Of a stretch of DNA of 64,000 nt, positions 54,153 to 62,631 are shown in pieces. Numbering within the stretch: the stretch's first letter is position 1; each line of letters begins with the position of its first letter. The notes beneath the pieces were generated by a model, which saw only the letters and a program-made list of their open reading frames with translations, ran no database searches and was not told where the DNA came from. The position numbers and the translations under genes are program-made. Source of the DNA: Caballeronia megalochromosomata (GTDB taxonomy: Bacteria; Pseudomonadota; Gammaproteobacteria; Burkholderiales; Burkholderiaceae); assembly GCA_001580565.1 (NCBI GenBank), contig LRBF01000001.1, positions 25,853 to 89,852 on the forward strand. Reading direction: 5' to 3'.

Positions 54153-54977
54153 TCAGATGACGCAACGCGCGGCGCGATTGCGCAACGCACGGATTGCGCT
54201 GAACGCGGTGAGTGCGGATGTCTTGGGATTCGACGGCAGCGGCTTGCCGCACATTTCGAGCGACATCTCGCCGAATGCGCCGCGCGCGACGATGCGATGC
54301 ACGTTGCGCTCGACAGCCGGATCGGCGATCAGGCGCACGCGCGTACCGTCGAGGCCGAGTCCTGCCAGCGCGATGGTCGCCGCGACGTTCGCGTTCTTCG
54401 GATAGAGCCGCGCGGCATCGCGCGCGGTGCCTTCGAAGATGACGCGCTCTTCGGTCAGCGACCGCAGATCGCAGACGTTTTCCGCAGGCGTGCCGAGCCA
54501 GCCGAGCGGCGGCTTGCGGCCCGTGTACTGCACGTCGTCGAGGCCGCCTTCCTTTGCCGCGGCGAGCGCATCGACGCCACCGATCGCGCCCGACAGCAGT
54601 GTGATCGTGGCCGCGCCTTCGTCGGCGGCATGAAAGAGCGCGTCGAAGAGACCGGCTTCGGACAGCGCGCCGATCGATGCGACCGCGCAATCCGTGCCCG
54701 ACTTGAGCAAGGGCACGACATGATCGACGAGCGCCGCATGGCCCGCGCATTCGAGCGCGAACTCGGGGTGACTCGCGAGCGCATCGACGTGCGATACGAC
54801 ATCGACGTCATCGCCGAGCACCGAGCGCACGTAATCGCGATCTCGCTCCGGCACGATGACATGCGAGATGCGCACGAGCGGATCGCGGTCGACTGCGCGA
54901 AACACCGCCGAGCCGATCGCGCCGAAGCCGATCATCGCGATATCGATCGCATGCTGTGCATGACGGGGATCACGCAT
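54153..54977 (-). CDS. L-aspartate dehydrogenase-like protein
   Basis: A protein of 274 residues. The Rossmann motif [14 protein letters not shown] starts near residue 13. The C-terminal half keeps the family's catalytic segment: [20 protein letters not shown] with the active-site His near residue 225 and the closing [22 protein letters not shown](P)-linked aspartate dehydrogenases deaminate aspartate to iminoaspartate/oxaloacetate. No nadA or nadC is near, so this copy serves the catabolic operon and may act on another amino acid. It overlaps the ThDP-enzyme gene by 8 nt. Confidence 0.88.
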   Translation of the reverse strand: MRDPRHAQHAIDIAMIGFGAIGSAVFRAVDRDPLVRISHVIVPERDRDYVRSVLGDDVDVVSHVDALASHPEFALECAGHAALVDHVVPLLKSGTDCAVASIGALSEAGLFDALFHAADEGAATITLLSGAIGGVDALAAAKEGGLDDVQYTGRKPPLGWLGTPAENVCDLRSLTEERVIFEGTARDAARLYPKNANVAATIALAGLGLDGTRVRLIADPAVERNVHRIVARGAFGEMSLEMCGKPLPSNPKTSALTAFSAIRALRNRAARCVI

Positions 54978-56637
54978 ATTCCGGCTCCTTCGGCTCTTCC
55001 TTCTTCACCGGCGGCCCCGCGAACGCGGTCGCGAACGAGCCGACCGACAGCATGTCCACTTCCACGAGCACCGGACCGTCGATGGCGAGTCCTTCGCGCA
55101 CGATGTCATCGGCCTGATCGAGCGACGTAATCCGGCGATGCGCGAGACCGAGGCTCGCGCAGAACTGCGCGAAATCCGGCTGATGCAGATCGACGAACAT
55201 GCGGCGTCCACCATATTGCGCGTCCTGAATGTTGCGGATCACGCCATAGCATTGATCGTTCATCAGCACGATCATCACGTTGGCCTTTTCCTGCACCGCT
55301 GTGGCGAGCTCGCCAACATTGACCATCAGACCGCCATCGCCGACGAGCGCAACGGTCTTCTTCGCCGCGCCCGAGAGCGCCGCGCCGATCGCCATCTGCA
55401 TGCCCTGGCCAATGCCGCCACCGAGCGCATGCACGCCCGCGCGCGGATTGAAGATCTTCAGCAGGCGATTGCCCCACGTGCTGTTCGAGATCGTGACGTC
55501 GCGCACCCAGTTGTAATCACGGCCGACCGCGCGTTGCAGCGAATCGACGAGACGCTTGTACGGTCCCAGTCCCTTCGATACTTCAGCGACAGCCGTTTCA
55601 CGCGCGGCGGCGAGATCGCCCGCGAACGCCGGATCGATGCGGATGCGGCCTTCGAGCAGCGTCGCGAGTTCATCGAGCACGCGCGATGCATCGCCATGCA
55701 CGAAGAGATCGTTGCGATAGCCACGGTTGTCGGCGAGCGCATCGGCGTCGACGCGATAGAGCGGTTGCGGCAGCGCGAGCTTGTACTTCAGCGTTTCGTT
55801 GCCGCGCAGACGCGAGCCGACGACAACGAGCGCATCGCACGTCTTGTAGAACGCTTCGACCGACGGATGCACGTTGAACGCGCCGAGCGTCGCCGGATGA
55901 TCTTCCGGCAGCACGCCGCGCCCTTGCACGCTCGTCACGACGCCGAAGCCGAGCTTGACCAGACGTTCGACTGCGCTGCGGGCATGACGCGTGCCGCCGC
56001 CGAGCCAGAGCAGCGGGCGCTTGGCGTTGGTGAGCGCATCGGCGAGTTGCTTCACGCGCAGGCTGTCGTGCGTGAGTGCGCCGACATGCGGCGCGGCCAG
56101 ATCGGCGGGCCATTCGATTTCGGCCGCCTGGATGTCGATCGGAATCTCGACGCTGACCGGACCGGCCGGCGCAGTCAATGCGACACGCACGGCTTCGCGA
56201 ATCGTCGGCAATGCGGTGTCGACGGTACGCACGCGGAACGCGGCCTTCGAGATCGATTGCAGCATCGACAACTGATCGGGCGCTTCGTGGATATACGCGA
56301 GGTCCTGATCGAGATATTCGGTTTCGATCTGCCCCGTGACATGCAGGAGCGCCGTGCCCGCGGTCAGGGCTTCGACCATCGCGCCCGCCGCATTGCCGGC
56401 GGCGGTGCCCGTCGACGTGAACGCGACGCCCAGTTCGCCCGAGACACGCGCGAGGCCATCGGCCATGTTCAACGCGCCTGCTTCGCCGCGTGCGCCGACA
56501 TAGCGGATATTGCCGCGACGGCCGATCGCATCGAGGATCGGCATGTTGTGAATCGAGATCACGCCGAACGCCGTGCGCACACCGCATTGTTCGAGGAACG
56601 CGGCGATCAGTTCGCCGACCGTGGTTTTCTTAGACAT
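54970..56637 (-). CDS. Thiamine-diphosphate enzyme, acetolactate synthase/benzoylformate decarboxylase-like
   Basis: A protein of 555 residues with the three-domain ThDP layout: activating Glu in [20 protein letters not shown] near residue 50, central domain, and the ThDP/Mg motif [19 protein letters not shown] to MNDQCYG near residue 430-460. Such enzymes decarboxylate or ligate 2-oxo acids. The adjacent amino-acid dehydrogenase and aldehyde dehydrogenase suggest a 2-oxo-acid decarboxylase (inference). GGAGG lies 10 nt before the ATG, inside the end of the upstream SDR gene, which it overlaps by 8 nt. Confidence 0.88.
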   Translation of the reverse strand: MSKKTTVGELIAAFLEQCGVRTAFGVISIHNMPILDAIGRRGNIRYVGARGEAGALNMADGLARVSGELGVAFTSTGTAAGNAAGAMVEALTAGTALLHVTGQIETEYLDQDLAYIHEAPDQLSMLQSISKAAFRVRTVDTALPTIREAVRVALTAPAGPVSVEIPIDIQAAEIEWPADLAAPHVGALTHDSLRVKQLADALTNAKRPLLWLGGGTRHARSAVERLVKLGFGVVTSVQGRGVLPEDHPATLGAFNVHPSVEAFYKTCDALVVVGSRLRGNETLKYKLALPQPLYRVDADALADNRGYRNDLFVHGDASRVLDELATLLEGRIRIDPAFAGDLAAARETAVAEVSKGLGPYKRLVDSLQRAVGRDYNWVRDVTISNSTWGNRLLKIFNPRAGVHALGGGIGQGMQMAIGAALSGAAKKTVALVGDGGLMVNVGELATAVQEKANVMIVLMNDQCYGVIRNIQDAQYGGRRMFVDLHQPDFAQFCASLGLAHRRITSLDQADDIVREGLAIDGPVLVEVDMLSVGSFATAFAGPPVKKEEPKEPEYA

Positions 56638-57439
56638 GACGAGCAAAGCCTCCGGAAACATCGATATGGCTGCCGGTCGTGTACGACGACAGCGTTGTTG
56701 CGAGATAAAAGAGCGCCTGAGCCGCTTCTTCGGGCAGCCCGAAGCGGCCGAGCGGAATGTTTTTCTTGCGCGCGAGTTCGCCGGTCCACTGCTGCCAGCT
56801 TTGACGCGGCTCTTGCGCCTGTTGGAAATAGTCCTGATAACGCCGCTTCCACTGCCCCGATTCGACGATGCCGATCAGAATCGAATTCACACGGATGCGT
56901 TGCGGCGCGAGTTCCGTCGCGAGCGATTTCACGAGGCTCAGCACGCCTGCTCGCGCCGACGAAGTCGCAACCATGTGCGGTTCCGGCTGCAACGCGAGCA
57001 GTGAGTTCACGCAGACGATCGCGGGCGAGGGCGCGTCCTTCAGCATGGGCAGAAAGGCGCGCGTCGGGCGGATGATGCTGAAGTACTTCAACTCCAGTTC
57101 GTCGCGCCAGGCGTCGTCGGTCGTATCGGCGAAGGTGGACACGCGGCCTTGTCCCGCGTTGTTCACCAGCATGTCGACGCGGCCGAAGCGCTCTTTGATG
57201 CGTGAGGCGAAGGCGTTCACCTGGTTCTCATCGAGCACATCGCAACGTGAAGCGAGCAATGGCGCTTGCGGAAATTCTTTCGCGAGTGCGGCTTGCGCGG
57301 CTTCGAGCCGTTCGCCGTCGCGTCCGCAAATAGCCACCGATGCGCCCGCTTGCAAAAACAAACGCGCGGTCGCGTAGCCGATGCCCGACGAACCGCCGGT
57401 CACCACCGCAACCTGCCCTGAAAGATCGATCTGAATCAT
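56630..57439 (-). CDS. SDR-family protein with altered active site
   Basis: A protein of 269 residues with the NAD(P)-binding VVTGGSSGIGYATARLF (residues about 12-28) and NNAGQG near residue 92. The catalytic Ser is present in VNSLLA near 143, but at the YxxxK place the sequence reads TSSAR (Thr and Arg instead of Tyr and Lys). This substitution occurs in a side branch of SDR proteins and means the usual proton relay is missing. It overlaps the IclR stop (ATGA) upstream and the ThDP-enzyme gene downstream. Confidence 0.87.
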   Translation of the reverse strand: MIQIDLSGQVAVVTGGSSGIGYATARLFLQAGASVAICGRDGERLEAAQAALAKEFPQAPLLASRCDVLDENQVNAFASRIKERFGRVDMLVNNAGQGRVSTFADTTDDAWRDELELKYFSIIRPTRAFLPMLKDAPSPAIVCVNSLLALQPEPHMVATSSARAGVLSLVKSLATELAPQRIRVNSILIGIVESGQWKRRYQDYFQQAQEPRQSWQQWTGELARKKNIPLGRFGLPEEAAQALFYLATTLSSYTTGSHIDVSGGFARHV

Positions 57440-58296
57440 TGCAACCCCAGAGACTTCATATATCGGCTCGACGCTGATGCGCGCGCGGCCGGACGATAGT
57501 TGAGACGCAGCGAGAGCGCGTCGGCGGCTTCGCGAACCTTGTCGATGAGGCCGCTGCGAAGCAATGCAGCATCGATTTCCGGACGCGGTATCGTCGTCGT
57601 GATGACGGCGACGATGCGGCCCGTGTCGTTGCGAACCGGCGCGGTGACGACCGAAATGCCGCGCTCGAACGACGATTGACTCGTCGCGTAGCCGCGTTCG
57701 GCGTCTTCTTTCACGCGCTCGTAAAGTTCTTCCACGGATTCGGGCGTCGACTTCGTGAAGCGCTCCAGAGGTTGTTCCGGATAAAGCACGCGCAGTTCAT
57801 CGAGCGAGAGATCACCCATGAGAACGTGACCGTGCGTGGTTGCATGCGCGGGCAGGCGCGTGCCGACGTTCACCTTCACCGAACTGAAGATCGGTGCGTG
57901 ACTCTGCGCTTTCGCGACAAACACGACATCGCGGCCATCGCGAATGAGGATGTGACTTGTGAGACCGGTCGCATCGCGCAATGCTTCGATGATCGGCAGG
58001 CCGAGATCGGTCAGTTCGAGCGAGCTCAGGTATTCGAAGCCGAGGCGCAGAACCGCGACGCCGAGGCGATAGTTGCGGTCCTTGTCCGCGCGTTCCAGAA
58101 AGCCGAGCGATTCGAGCGTCTGAAGCAGACGGAAAACCGTTGTGCGCGGAATGCCGAGGCGTCGCGACAGTTCCGGCGCGCCGAGCACGGGTTCGCGCGG
58201 CGAGAACTCGGTGAGAATCTTGAGTCCGCGTTCGAGTCCCGGCACGATGTAGGTCGGTTCGCCCTTGTCGGCTTCTTCCGTGGCGATGGATGTCAT
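57436..58296 (-). CDS. IclR-family regulator of the Rieske operon
   Basis: A protein of 286 residues: winged helix with LGAPELSRRLGIPRTTVFRLLQTLESLGFL (residues about 40-70) and an effector domain with GTRLPAHATTHGHVLMGDL and SFERGISVVTAPVRNDTGRIVAVI. It is clearly different from the four similar IclR proteins elsewhere in the window. It is inside the operon, coupled by ATGA to both neighbours, so it is made with the enzymes it probably controls. The 16-bp palindromes before the operon and the porin are its likely sites. Confidence 0.92.
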   Translation of the reverse strand: MTSIATEEADKGEPTYIVPGLERGLKILTEFSPREPVLGAPELSRRLGIPRTTVFRLLQTLESLGFLERADKDRNYRLGVAVLRLGFEYLSSLELTDLGLPIIEALRDATGLTSHILIRDGRDVVFVAKAQSHAPIFSSVKVNVGTRLPAHATTHGHVLMGDLSLDELRVLYPEQPLERFTKSTPESVEELYERVKEDAERGYATSQSSFERGISVVTAPVRNDTGRIVAVITTTIPRPEIDAALLRSGLIDKVREAADALSLRLNYRPAARASASSRYMKSLGLQ

Positions 58297-59153
58297 TGCG
58301 TTACTCCGTCTTTCATGTGACATTCGATGCCCTGGCAAAACGAGTCGATCAGCGCCGTATAGGCGGCGGGAGATTCGACATAACCCGCGTGTCCGGCACG
58401 CGGAATGACTTGCAGGCTGACGTGCGCGGCCTGCGCGATGGGCGCGCACGCGGCGGGCGGCGTGATCGCGTCTTCCGCGCCGACCGCCACCGCGATGCGT
58501 CCGCGAAAGCGCGCGATATCCGCTGCGAGGTCCGCGTTCGCCAGCAGATGCGTCGCTTGCGCGTAGCCTTCGGGCACGATGCGCGCCATGTTCCAGCGGA
58601 CCCATTCGCGCGCGGCTTCATCGGCATATTGCGAAACCATGTTCGCGCTGCGCTCGCGTGCGAGCCCTTGCGGGCCGAGGTCGTTCAGCATCTTCAATCG
58701 CGCATCACGCTTCGCTTCACGCATGTCCTTCGATGCAGCGCCGTAACCCGCGGCGGGCGATATCAGCAACAGGCCCGCCACGCGCTCCGGTGAACTTGCA
58801 GCAAACGAACCCGCGATGATGGCGCCGAGTGAATGACCGACGAGCACGCAACGCGTGATGTCCAGCGCATCGAGCCACGCGCGCAGTGCATTCGCATAGT
58901 CAGAAGCAATGGGCGATTCATTCGTCACGCGAGTGGATACGCCATACCCCGGCGCATCCCACGCAAGCACGCGACGCTTCGCACCCAGCACGTCGAGTTG
59001 CCGCACCCACGACGCCGCGCCCGACCCGATCCCATGCAGCAACACGACGGGCAGGGTGCGCAGATGCGACGTACCTGCTTCGCGATAACCCGTGATGCCG
59101 TGCGCGGTATCGATGTGCATGTCTGGAAAGCACGCGAGCGTCTCGATGTTCAT
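58293..59153 (-). CDS. Alpha/beta hydrolase, meta-cleavage hydrolase type
   Basis: A protein of 286 residues. It shows VVLLHGIGSGAASWVRQL near residue 36 (oxyanion hole), the nucleophile in CVLVGHSLGAIIAGSF near residue 110, and the catalytic His in VIPRAGHAGYVESP near residue 262. It resembles MhpC/BphD-like C-C bond hydrolases, which fits an extradiol dioxygenase in the same operon. An esterase role is possible. GAGG lies 6 nt before the ATG. Confidence 0.88.
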   Translation of the reverse strand: MNIETLACFPDMHIDTAHGITGYREAGTSHLRTLPVVLLHGIGSGAASWVRQLDVLGAKRRVLAWDAPGYGVSTRVTNESPIASDYANALRAWLDALDITRCVLVGHSLGAIIAGSFAASSPERVAGLLLISPAAGYGAASKDMREAKRDARLKMLNDLGPQGLARERSANMVSQYADEAAREWVRWNMARIVPEGYAQATHLLANADLAADIARFRGRIAVAVGAEDAITPPAACAPIAQAAHVSLQVIPRAGHAGYVESPAAYTALIDSFCQGIECHMKDGVTQ

Positions 59154-59160
59154 CGCAGCC

Positions 59161-59688
59161 TCAGCGCTTGAGCTTCGCCAAAGGCGAATCCGGCGGATAC
59201 GTCGGCGTGATCGGCTTCGATGCGCCGAGCATCACGCACATCAGCGCGTCTTCCTCGCCGATGTTGATCTCCGTGCGATACACGCCGGGCGGCACGGAAA
59301 TGAGATCGCGCTCGCCGAGCACGGCTTCCCAGGTCTGTCCGTCCTTCTCGCAGATCACCTTCATCTTTCCGCGCAGCACGAAGAAGATCTCTTCGACGTC
59401 GATATGAATATGGCTCGGCCCGATGTTGCCGGCGGGGATGACCATCGTCGAAAACGTGAAGCTGCCCGAGGGGACCGTGTTCATGTCCTTCGCGACGCCT
59501 GTGCCGCCCGTGCCCACATAGCGCATCTGCGCGCGGCGATACTTCGGGTCGTAGTCGGCCTGGAACTTCAGCGCGTCCCAGTCGTAGCGGCGCGTTTCGA
59601 GGCGCGCGACACGCGAGTCCATCCATTGCTCGAAGCTCGCCTCGGCGGGCTGGTCCCACGATTTGCGTTCGATGTCTGCATCGGCCAT
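59161..59688 (-). CDS. Cupin-domain protein
   Basis: A protein of 175 residues. A helical lead of about 60 residues is followed by one cupin barrel with motif 1 as GPSHIHIDVEEIFFVLRGKMKV (two His and a Glu near residue 90-100) and motif 2 around LISVPPGVYRTEINIGEEDA. The metal ligands look intact except that the last His of motif 2 is Tyr or Arg in VYRTEI. It may be a small dioxygenase, isomerase or binding protein of the pathway. GGAG precedes the ATG. Confidence 0.85.
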   Translation of the reverse strand: MADADIERKSWDQPAEASFEQWMDSRVARLETRRYDWDALKFQADYDPKYRRAQMRYVGTGGTGVAKDMNTVPSGSFTFSTMVIPAGNIGPSHIHIDVEEIFFVLRGKMKVICEKDGQTWEAVLGERDLISVPPGVYRTEINIGEEDALMCVMLGASKPITPTYPPDSPLAKLKR

Positions 59689-59717
59689 TTCTTTCTCCAG
59701 GTTCTATGTAGAGCGAA

Positions 59718-60461
59718 TCAATTCATCACGAAGCCGCCGTTCACCGGCAGCAACTGGCCCGTCACGAAGCGCGCCGCATCCGAGAGCAGGAACAGCGCGG
59801 GGCCGTTCACGTCGTCGGGGACTTGCGCGCGCGTCAGTGCGCGGCCTTTGAGGTAGTACTCGTGGCGCTCGGCGGGCACGTAGGCGGTGGCTTCCACTTC
59901 GGTGAGGCCGGGCGCGATTGCATTGACGGTCACGTTGCTCGTGCCGAACTCGCGGGCGAGCGAACGCGTCATCGCGATTACCGCGCCCTTGCTCGCGACA
60001 TAGGCGAGCAGCTTCGGCGCGCCCCACAAGGCCGTATCCGATGCGATGTTCACGATCGCGCCGCGTCCCGATTCCTTCAGATGCGGCAGGCACGCGACGC
60101 TCATGAGCCAAGTCCCGCGCACGTTGACGTTCATGACGGCGTCCCACGTTTGCGGCGTGAGTTCATCGGCGGACTTGCCGCCCGAGTTCGTGATCGCGGC
60201 GTTGTTGATGAGGCCATCGAGCCCGCCCAGCGCTTTCACGCTGTTTTCTACGAATTCAGAGATGCTCTGCGGCTCGTTCAGATCGAGCGGGAAGAAGTGC
60301 GCATTCGGCAGTTCACGCGCGAGCGCATCGCCTTCCGCATGCAGCACATCGCCGAACGCGACGCGCGCGCCGCTTTCGACGAGCGCCTTGACGAACGCCG
60401 CGCCGAGTCCGCGAGCGCCGCCCGTCACGAGCACGCGTCGGCCGTTGAGCGCGTCACGCAT
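59718..60461 (-). CDS. SDR-family dehydrogenase
   Basis: A protein of 247 residues with VLVTGGARGLGAAFV (residues about 10-24), NNAAITNSGG near 88, catalytic Ser in NIASDTALWG near 138 and the YVASK Tyr-Lys pair near 153. It is a classical NAD(P)H dehydrogenase and the better candidate for a cis-dihydrodiol or alcohol dehydrogenase after the Rieske oxygenase. The ATG at 60461 overlaps the oxygenase stop by 8 nt and fits the family start; an earlier ATG would add 19 atypical residues. Confidence 0.9.
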   Translation of the reverse strand: MRDALNGRRVLVTGGARGLGAAFVKALVESGARVAFGDVLHAEGDALARELPNAHFFPLDLNEPQSISEFVENSVKALGGLDGLINNAAITNSGGKSADELTPQTWDAVMNVNVRGTWLMSVACLPHLKESGRGAIVNIASDTALWGAPKLLAYVASKGAVIAMTRSLAREFGTSNVTVNAIAPGLTEVEATAYVPAERHEYYLKGRALTRAQVPDDVNGPALFLLSDAARFVTGQLLPVNGGFVMN

Positions 60462-61515
60462 GAGCGTGCTCCGTGTTCTTCGGCAGGGCGTCGAGCGCGG
60501 CGAGATGCTGCTGCGCACGCTGCTTCAGCATGCGGCGTACACGCGTCATGCCGACATCGTGCTGATAGAGAAATTCGTGATTGCGCGCGTTCGGCGCGAG
60601 GCTTTCGAGCACGTAGCGGTCTTGTTCCAGCACGGCCCAATGCAGCCCTTCGAGACGATTGCGATACAGGAAGCGCCATGCATCGCGCTGCCATCCCGAG
60701 ACCTTACGCGTGCGCCAGAAGTAGACTTGGCAGTTGTCTTCATCGACAGGCGTCGCGAAGCCGATGATCCCGAAGTTGCCGCCGGGACCGAACTTCTTCT
60801 TGTACGGAATCGCGAGACGCATCCACAGGCAGCCGGTTTCGCCGAGCTCGACCCAGTCGAAGTTCACGTCGCGCTGATTCACCTTCTCGAACATGAGGCC
60901 GGTTTCGGTCTTGCGCACGCGCATGTCGGCCTGCTTGTCGCCTTCGGCCATCGAGTGCGAGGTCGCGTGCAGATAGGCGCCGTGCATCGGGTCCATCACG
61001 TTGTCGATCGCGTACTGGTAATTGCACTTCCAGTGGGACATGCACAGGAAGCTCGCGTATTCATCGCCGACGAGTTCTTCCGGCAGCACGAGCGGCGCGG
61101 GTTCCTTGTTGGCGTCATCGCCGAACCAGAGGAAGATCGCGCCCGCATGCTCTTCGACCGGATACGACTTCACGCACTTCTGGCCTTCGAGCGGACACGC
61201 CGACACGGCGGGCACTTTCTGTACGGTGCCGCTGCCGTCGATTTCGATGCCGTGGTACCAGCATGCGACGCTGCCGCCGAGATTCCAGCCGAGCGACAGA
61301 CGCGCGCCGCGATGCGGGCAGCGGTCTTCGAGCGCGTGCACTTTGCCTTCGTTGTCGCGCCAGAGGACGATCTGATCGCCGAGGCGCGTGAGGCCGATGG
61401 GCGCATTCGCCACTTGCCAGCTCGGCGCGACGGGATACCAGTAGTTACGCAAGCCGCGATCGAGATAAGCCTGAACGGGATCGACGGCGCTGGTGGATTG
61501 CTGAGGGGACGTCAT
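60454..61515 (-). CDS. Rieske non-heme iron oxygenase, alpha subunit
   Basis: A protein of 353 residues. The Rieske cluster ligands are C66/H68 in DRCPHRGARLS and C85/H88 in ACWYHG. The mononuclear iron site follows near residue 170-185 in YAIDNVMDPMHGAYLHATSH (two His; the carboxylate comes later). Length and the lack of a beta-subunit gene place it with the single-subunit vanillate demethylase/phthalate dioxygenase-like group. It adds oxygen to an aromatic or related substrate or demethylates it, fed by the ferredoxin (61843) and reductase (50461). AAGGAG precedes the ATG. Confidence 0.93.
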   Translation of the reverse strand: MTSPQQSTSAVDPVQAYLDRGLRNYWYPVAPSWQVANAPIGLTRLGDQIVLWRDNEGKVHALEDRCPHRGARLSLGWNLGGSVACWYHGIEIDGSGTVQKVPAVSACPLEGQKCVKSYPVEEHAGAIFLWFGDDANKEPAPLVLPEELVGDEYASFLCMSHWKCNYQYAIDNVMDPMHGAYLHATSHSMAEGDKQADMRVRKTETGLMFEKVNQRDVNFDWVELGETGCLWMRLAIPYKKKFGPGGNFGIIGFATPVDEDNCQVYFWRTRKVSGWQRDAWRFLYRNRLEGLHWAVLEQDRYVLESLAPNARNHEFLYQHDVGMTRVRRMLKQRAQQHLAALDALPKNTEHAHA

Positions 61516-61532
61516 GGGGAAGGGCTCCTTCT

Positions 61533-61841
61533 TTATTCGGCGAGCGTGCGCAGTTCGGCGGCGAGGCGATCAGAGGTCCATGCGGTGCCTTCCGGCGTGC
61601 GGAACCCGTCCTTGTTCAAGCCCGCGACCACCTGCTCCAGCTCCAGCGCGCCCGCTTCGAAGACGCGCTCGAGCGCATCGCCGAAGTCGTTTTCGTATTG
61701 CGTCGGCTCGGCACGGCGCGTCTGCCAGATGAAGTTCTCGGTCTGACCCGGCTTCTCGATCACGCCCTTGCCAGCGACGTTGTTCGGCTGCGGCGCGAGC
61801 CACGGCTTGAGATTCGGGTTGAAGTTCACGACTTTTTCCAT
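61533..61841 (-). CDS. Small protein with a recombinase-like helix-turn-helix
   Basis: A protein of 102 residues. The first half (NPNLKPWLAPQPNN, GVIEKPGQTENFIWQTR) has no family I recognise. The C-terminal half, with LEQVVAGLNKDGFRTPEGTAWT near residue 70-90, looks like the helix-turn-helix 'recombinase' segment of large serine recombinases (LNxxGxxTPxGxxW). No catalytic recombinase domain is present. It lies one nucleotide after the ferredoxin gene and 17 nt before the oxygenase gene, which suggests a role with the oxygenase and not in recombination. Confidence 0.8.
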   Translation of the reverse strand: MEKVVNFNPNLKPWLAPQPNNVAGKGVIEKPGQTENFIWQTRRAEPTQYENDFGDALERVFEAGALELEQVVAGLNKDGFRTPEGTAWTSDRLAAELRTLAE

Positions 61842-61842
61842 G

Positions 61843-62160
61843 TCACGCTACCTTGATCTGGATTTCCTCGCCGGCGAGGCGCACCGAATACGTCTTCAGG
61901 TCGCGGCCGCCGGGCTCTTTCAGGCATTTGCCCGTGGGGATGTGAAACACCGCTTCGTGCAGCGGGCATTCGACGGTGTCGCCATCGACGAAACCCTGCG
62001 TCAGCAGTGCATATGCGTGCGGGCAGACGTTCTCGAGCGCATACAGCGCGTCGCCCACTTTGTAGATACCGATTTCCGCGCCGTCATCGAGCTTGAATTC
62101 GATCGGTGCGTCTTCCGACAGATCGCCGGCATGTCCGGCGCAGCGCCATTGTTCAGACAT
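61843..62160 (-). CDS. Rieske-type ferredoxin
   Basis: A protein of 105 residues. The 2Fe-2S ligands are C46/H48 in ENVCPHAYALL and C65/H68 in VECPLHEAVF, with the usual GKCLKEPGGRDLKTYSVR end. It carries electrons from the reductase to the oxygenase. It is the first gene of the minus-strand operon that runs down to the transporter at 49014. An AAAGGGTGAAAG segment lies before the ATG, and the promoter and palindrome are upstream. Confidence 0.94.
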   Translation of the reverse strand: MSEQWRCAGHAGDLSEDAPIEFKLDDGAEIGIYKVGDALYALENVCPHAYALLTQGFVDGDTVECPLHEAVFHIPTGKCLKEPGGRDLKTYSVRLAGEEIQIKVA

Positions 62161-62187
62161 CTTTCACCCTTTCTCTGGTTCGTCTGT

Positions 62188-62203
62188 GTTCCACTAAAGG
62201 AAC
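62188..62203 (-). promoter_or_regulatory. 16-bp palindromic operator of the Rieske operon
   Basis: GTTCC-ACTAAA-GGAAC, perfect half-sites, 28 nt before the ferredoxin start. It is 18 nt downstream of a perfect TATAAT box on the minus strand (62227-62222), so it covers about +12 to +27 of the transcript, a repressor position. The likely binder is the operon's own IclR protein. Confidence 0.65.
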
Positions 62204-62221
62204 ATCAGTTCGTGTATGGGC

Positions 62222-62227
62222 ATTATA
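62222..62227 (-). promoter_or_regulatory. Predicted -10 box of the Rieske operon
   Basis: Perfect TATAAT on the minus strand. The -35 region 17 nt upstream (TTTTCC) is poor, so an activator or an extended contact may be needed. Confidence 0.5.
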
Positions 62228-62422
62228 GGAGCGGTCTGAGCCCGGGAAAATAAAAAAATGAATCTCTAGGTGAAAACACTGAAACCGTCCCGTTAAAAAG
62301 TTCGCCCGTGCATTTGCTCAGACGTAAGAACGCTCGTTCGACATTGATTCGTAAGCTCTTTTTGTCACGAACGACACGCATCCAACGTGCCTCAGGGTCT
62401 ACCCGAAGTCATCTCAAATTTA

Positions 62423-62452
62423 TTGTTTTGACGCCGGAAACCTCACTATACT
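62423..62452 (+). promoter_or_regulatory. Predicted promoter of the porin gene
   Basis: TTGTTT (62423-62428), an 18-nt spacer and TATACT (62447-62452). Transcription would start near 62459, giving a leader of about 170 nt. Confidence 0.45.
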
Positions 62453-62470
62453 TTCCATAGGCAGTACGTT

Positions 62471-62486
62471 GATCCATATATGGAAC
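62471..62486 (+). promoter_or_regulatory. 16-bp palindromic operator of the porin
   Basis: GATCCATATATGGAAC, with a perfect 12-bp core TCCATATATGGA. It matches the operator at 62188-62203 in length and outer bases (G-x-TCCA ... GGAAC) and also begins exactly 18 nt after the -10 box. Confidence 0.6.
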
Positions 62487-62631
62487 ATAAATCGCGATCG
62501 ACGAACTGCCTTATCCGGACGGCGCGAATCACAGCCATCCGGCACCGGGATAAAGCGAAACAACGGCTACAAGCGGGAACGGGAAAGCGGGCACGGCCCG
62601 TCCTTGGACCATACGGTTAGGAGAACGAAGG

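Larger units (their letters stand above)
62161..62631. other. Divergent control region of the Rieske operon and porin
   Basis: About 470 nt without a gene. Each end holds a promoter-like -10 box and a 16-bp palindrome. The middle (about 62250-62420) is AT-richer with runs of A and no further structure that I can name. Confidence 0.6.

Noticed and set aside
53319..57075. Two plus-strand frames of over 600 codons opposite the aldehyde dehydrogenase and ThDP enzyme
   Set aside because: Antisense shadows; the minus-strand genes show full catalytic motifs.
62428..62452. TTGACG followed by TATACT before the porin as a -35/-10 pair
   Set aside because: The spacer is only 13 nt. The overlapping TTGTTT with an 18-nt spacer is kept instead.
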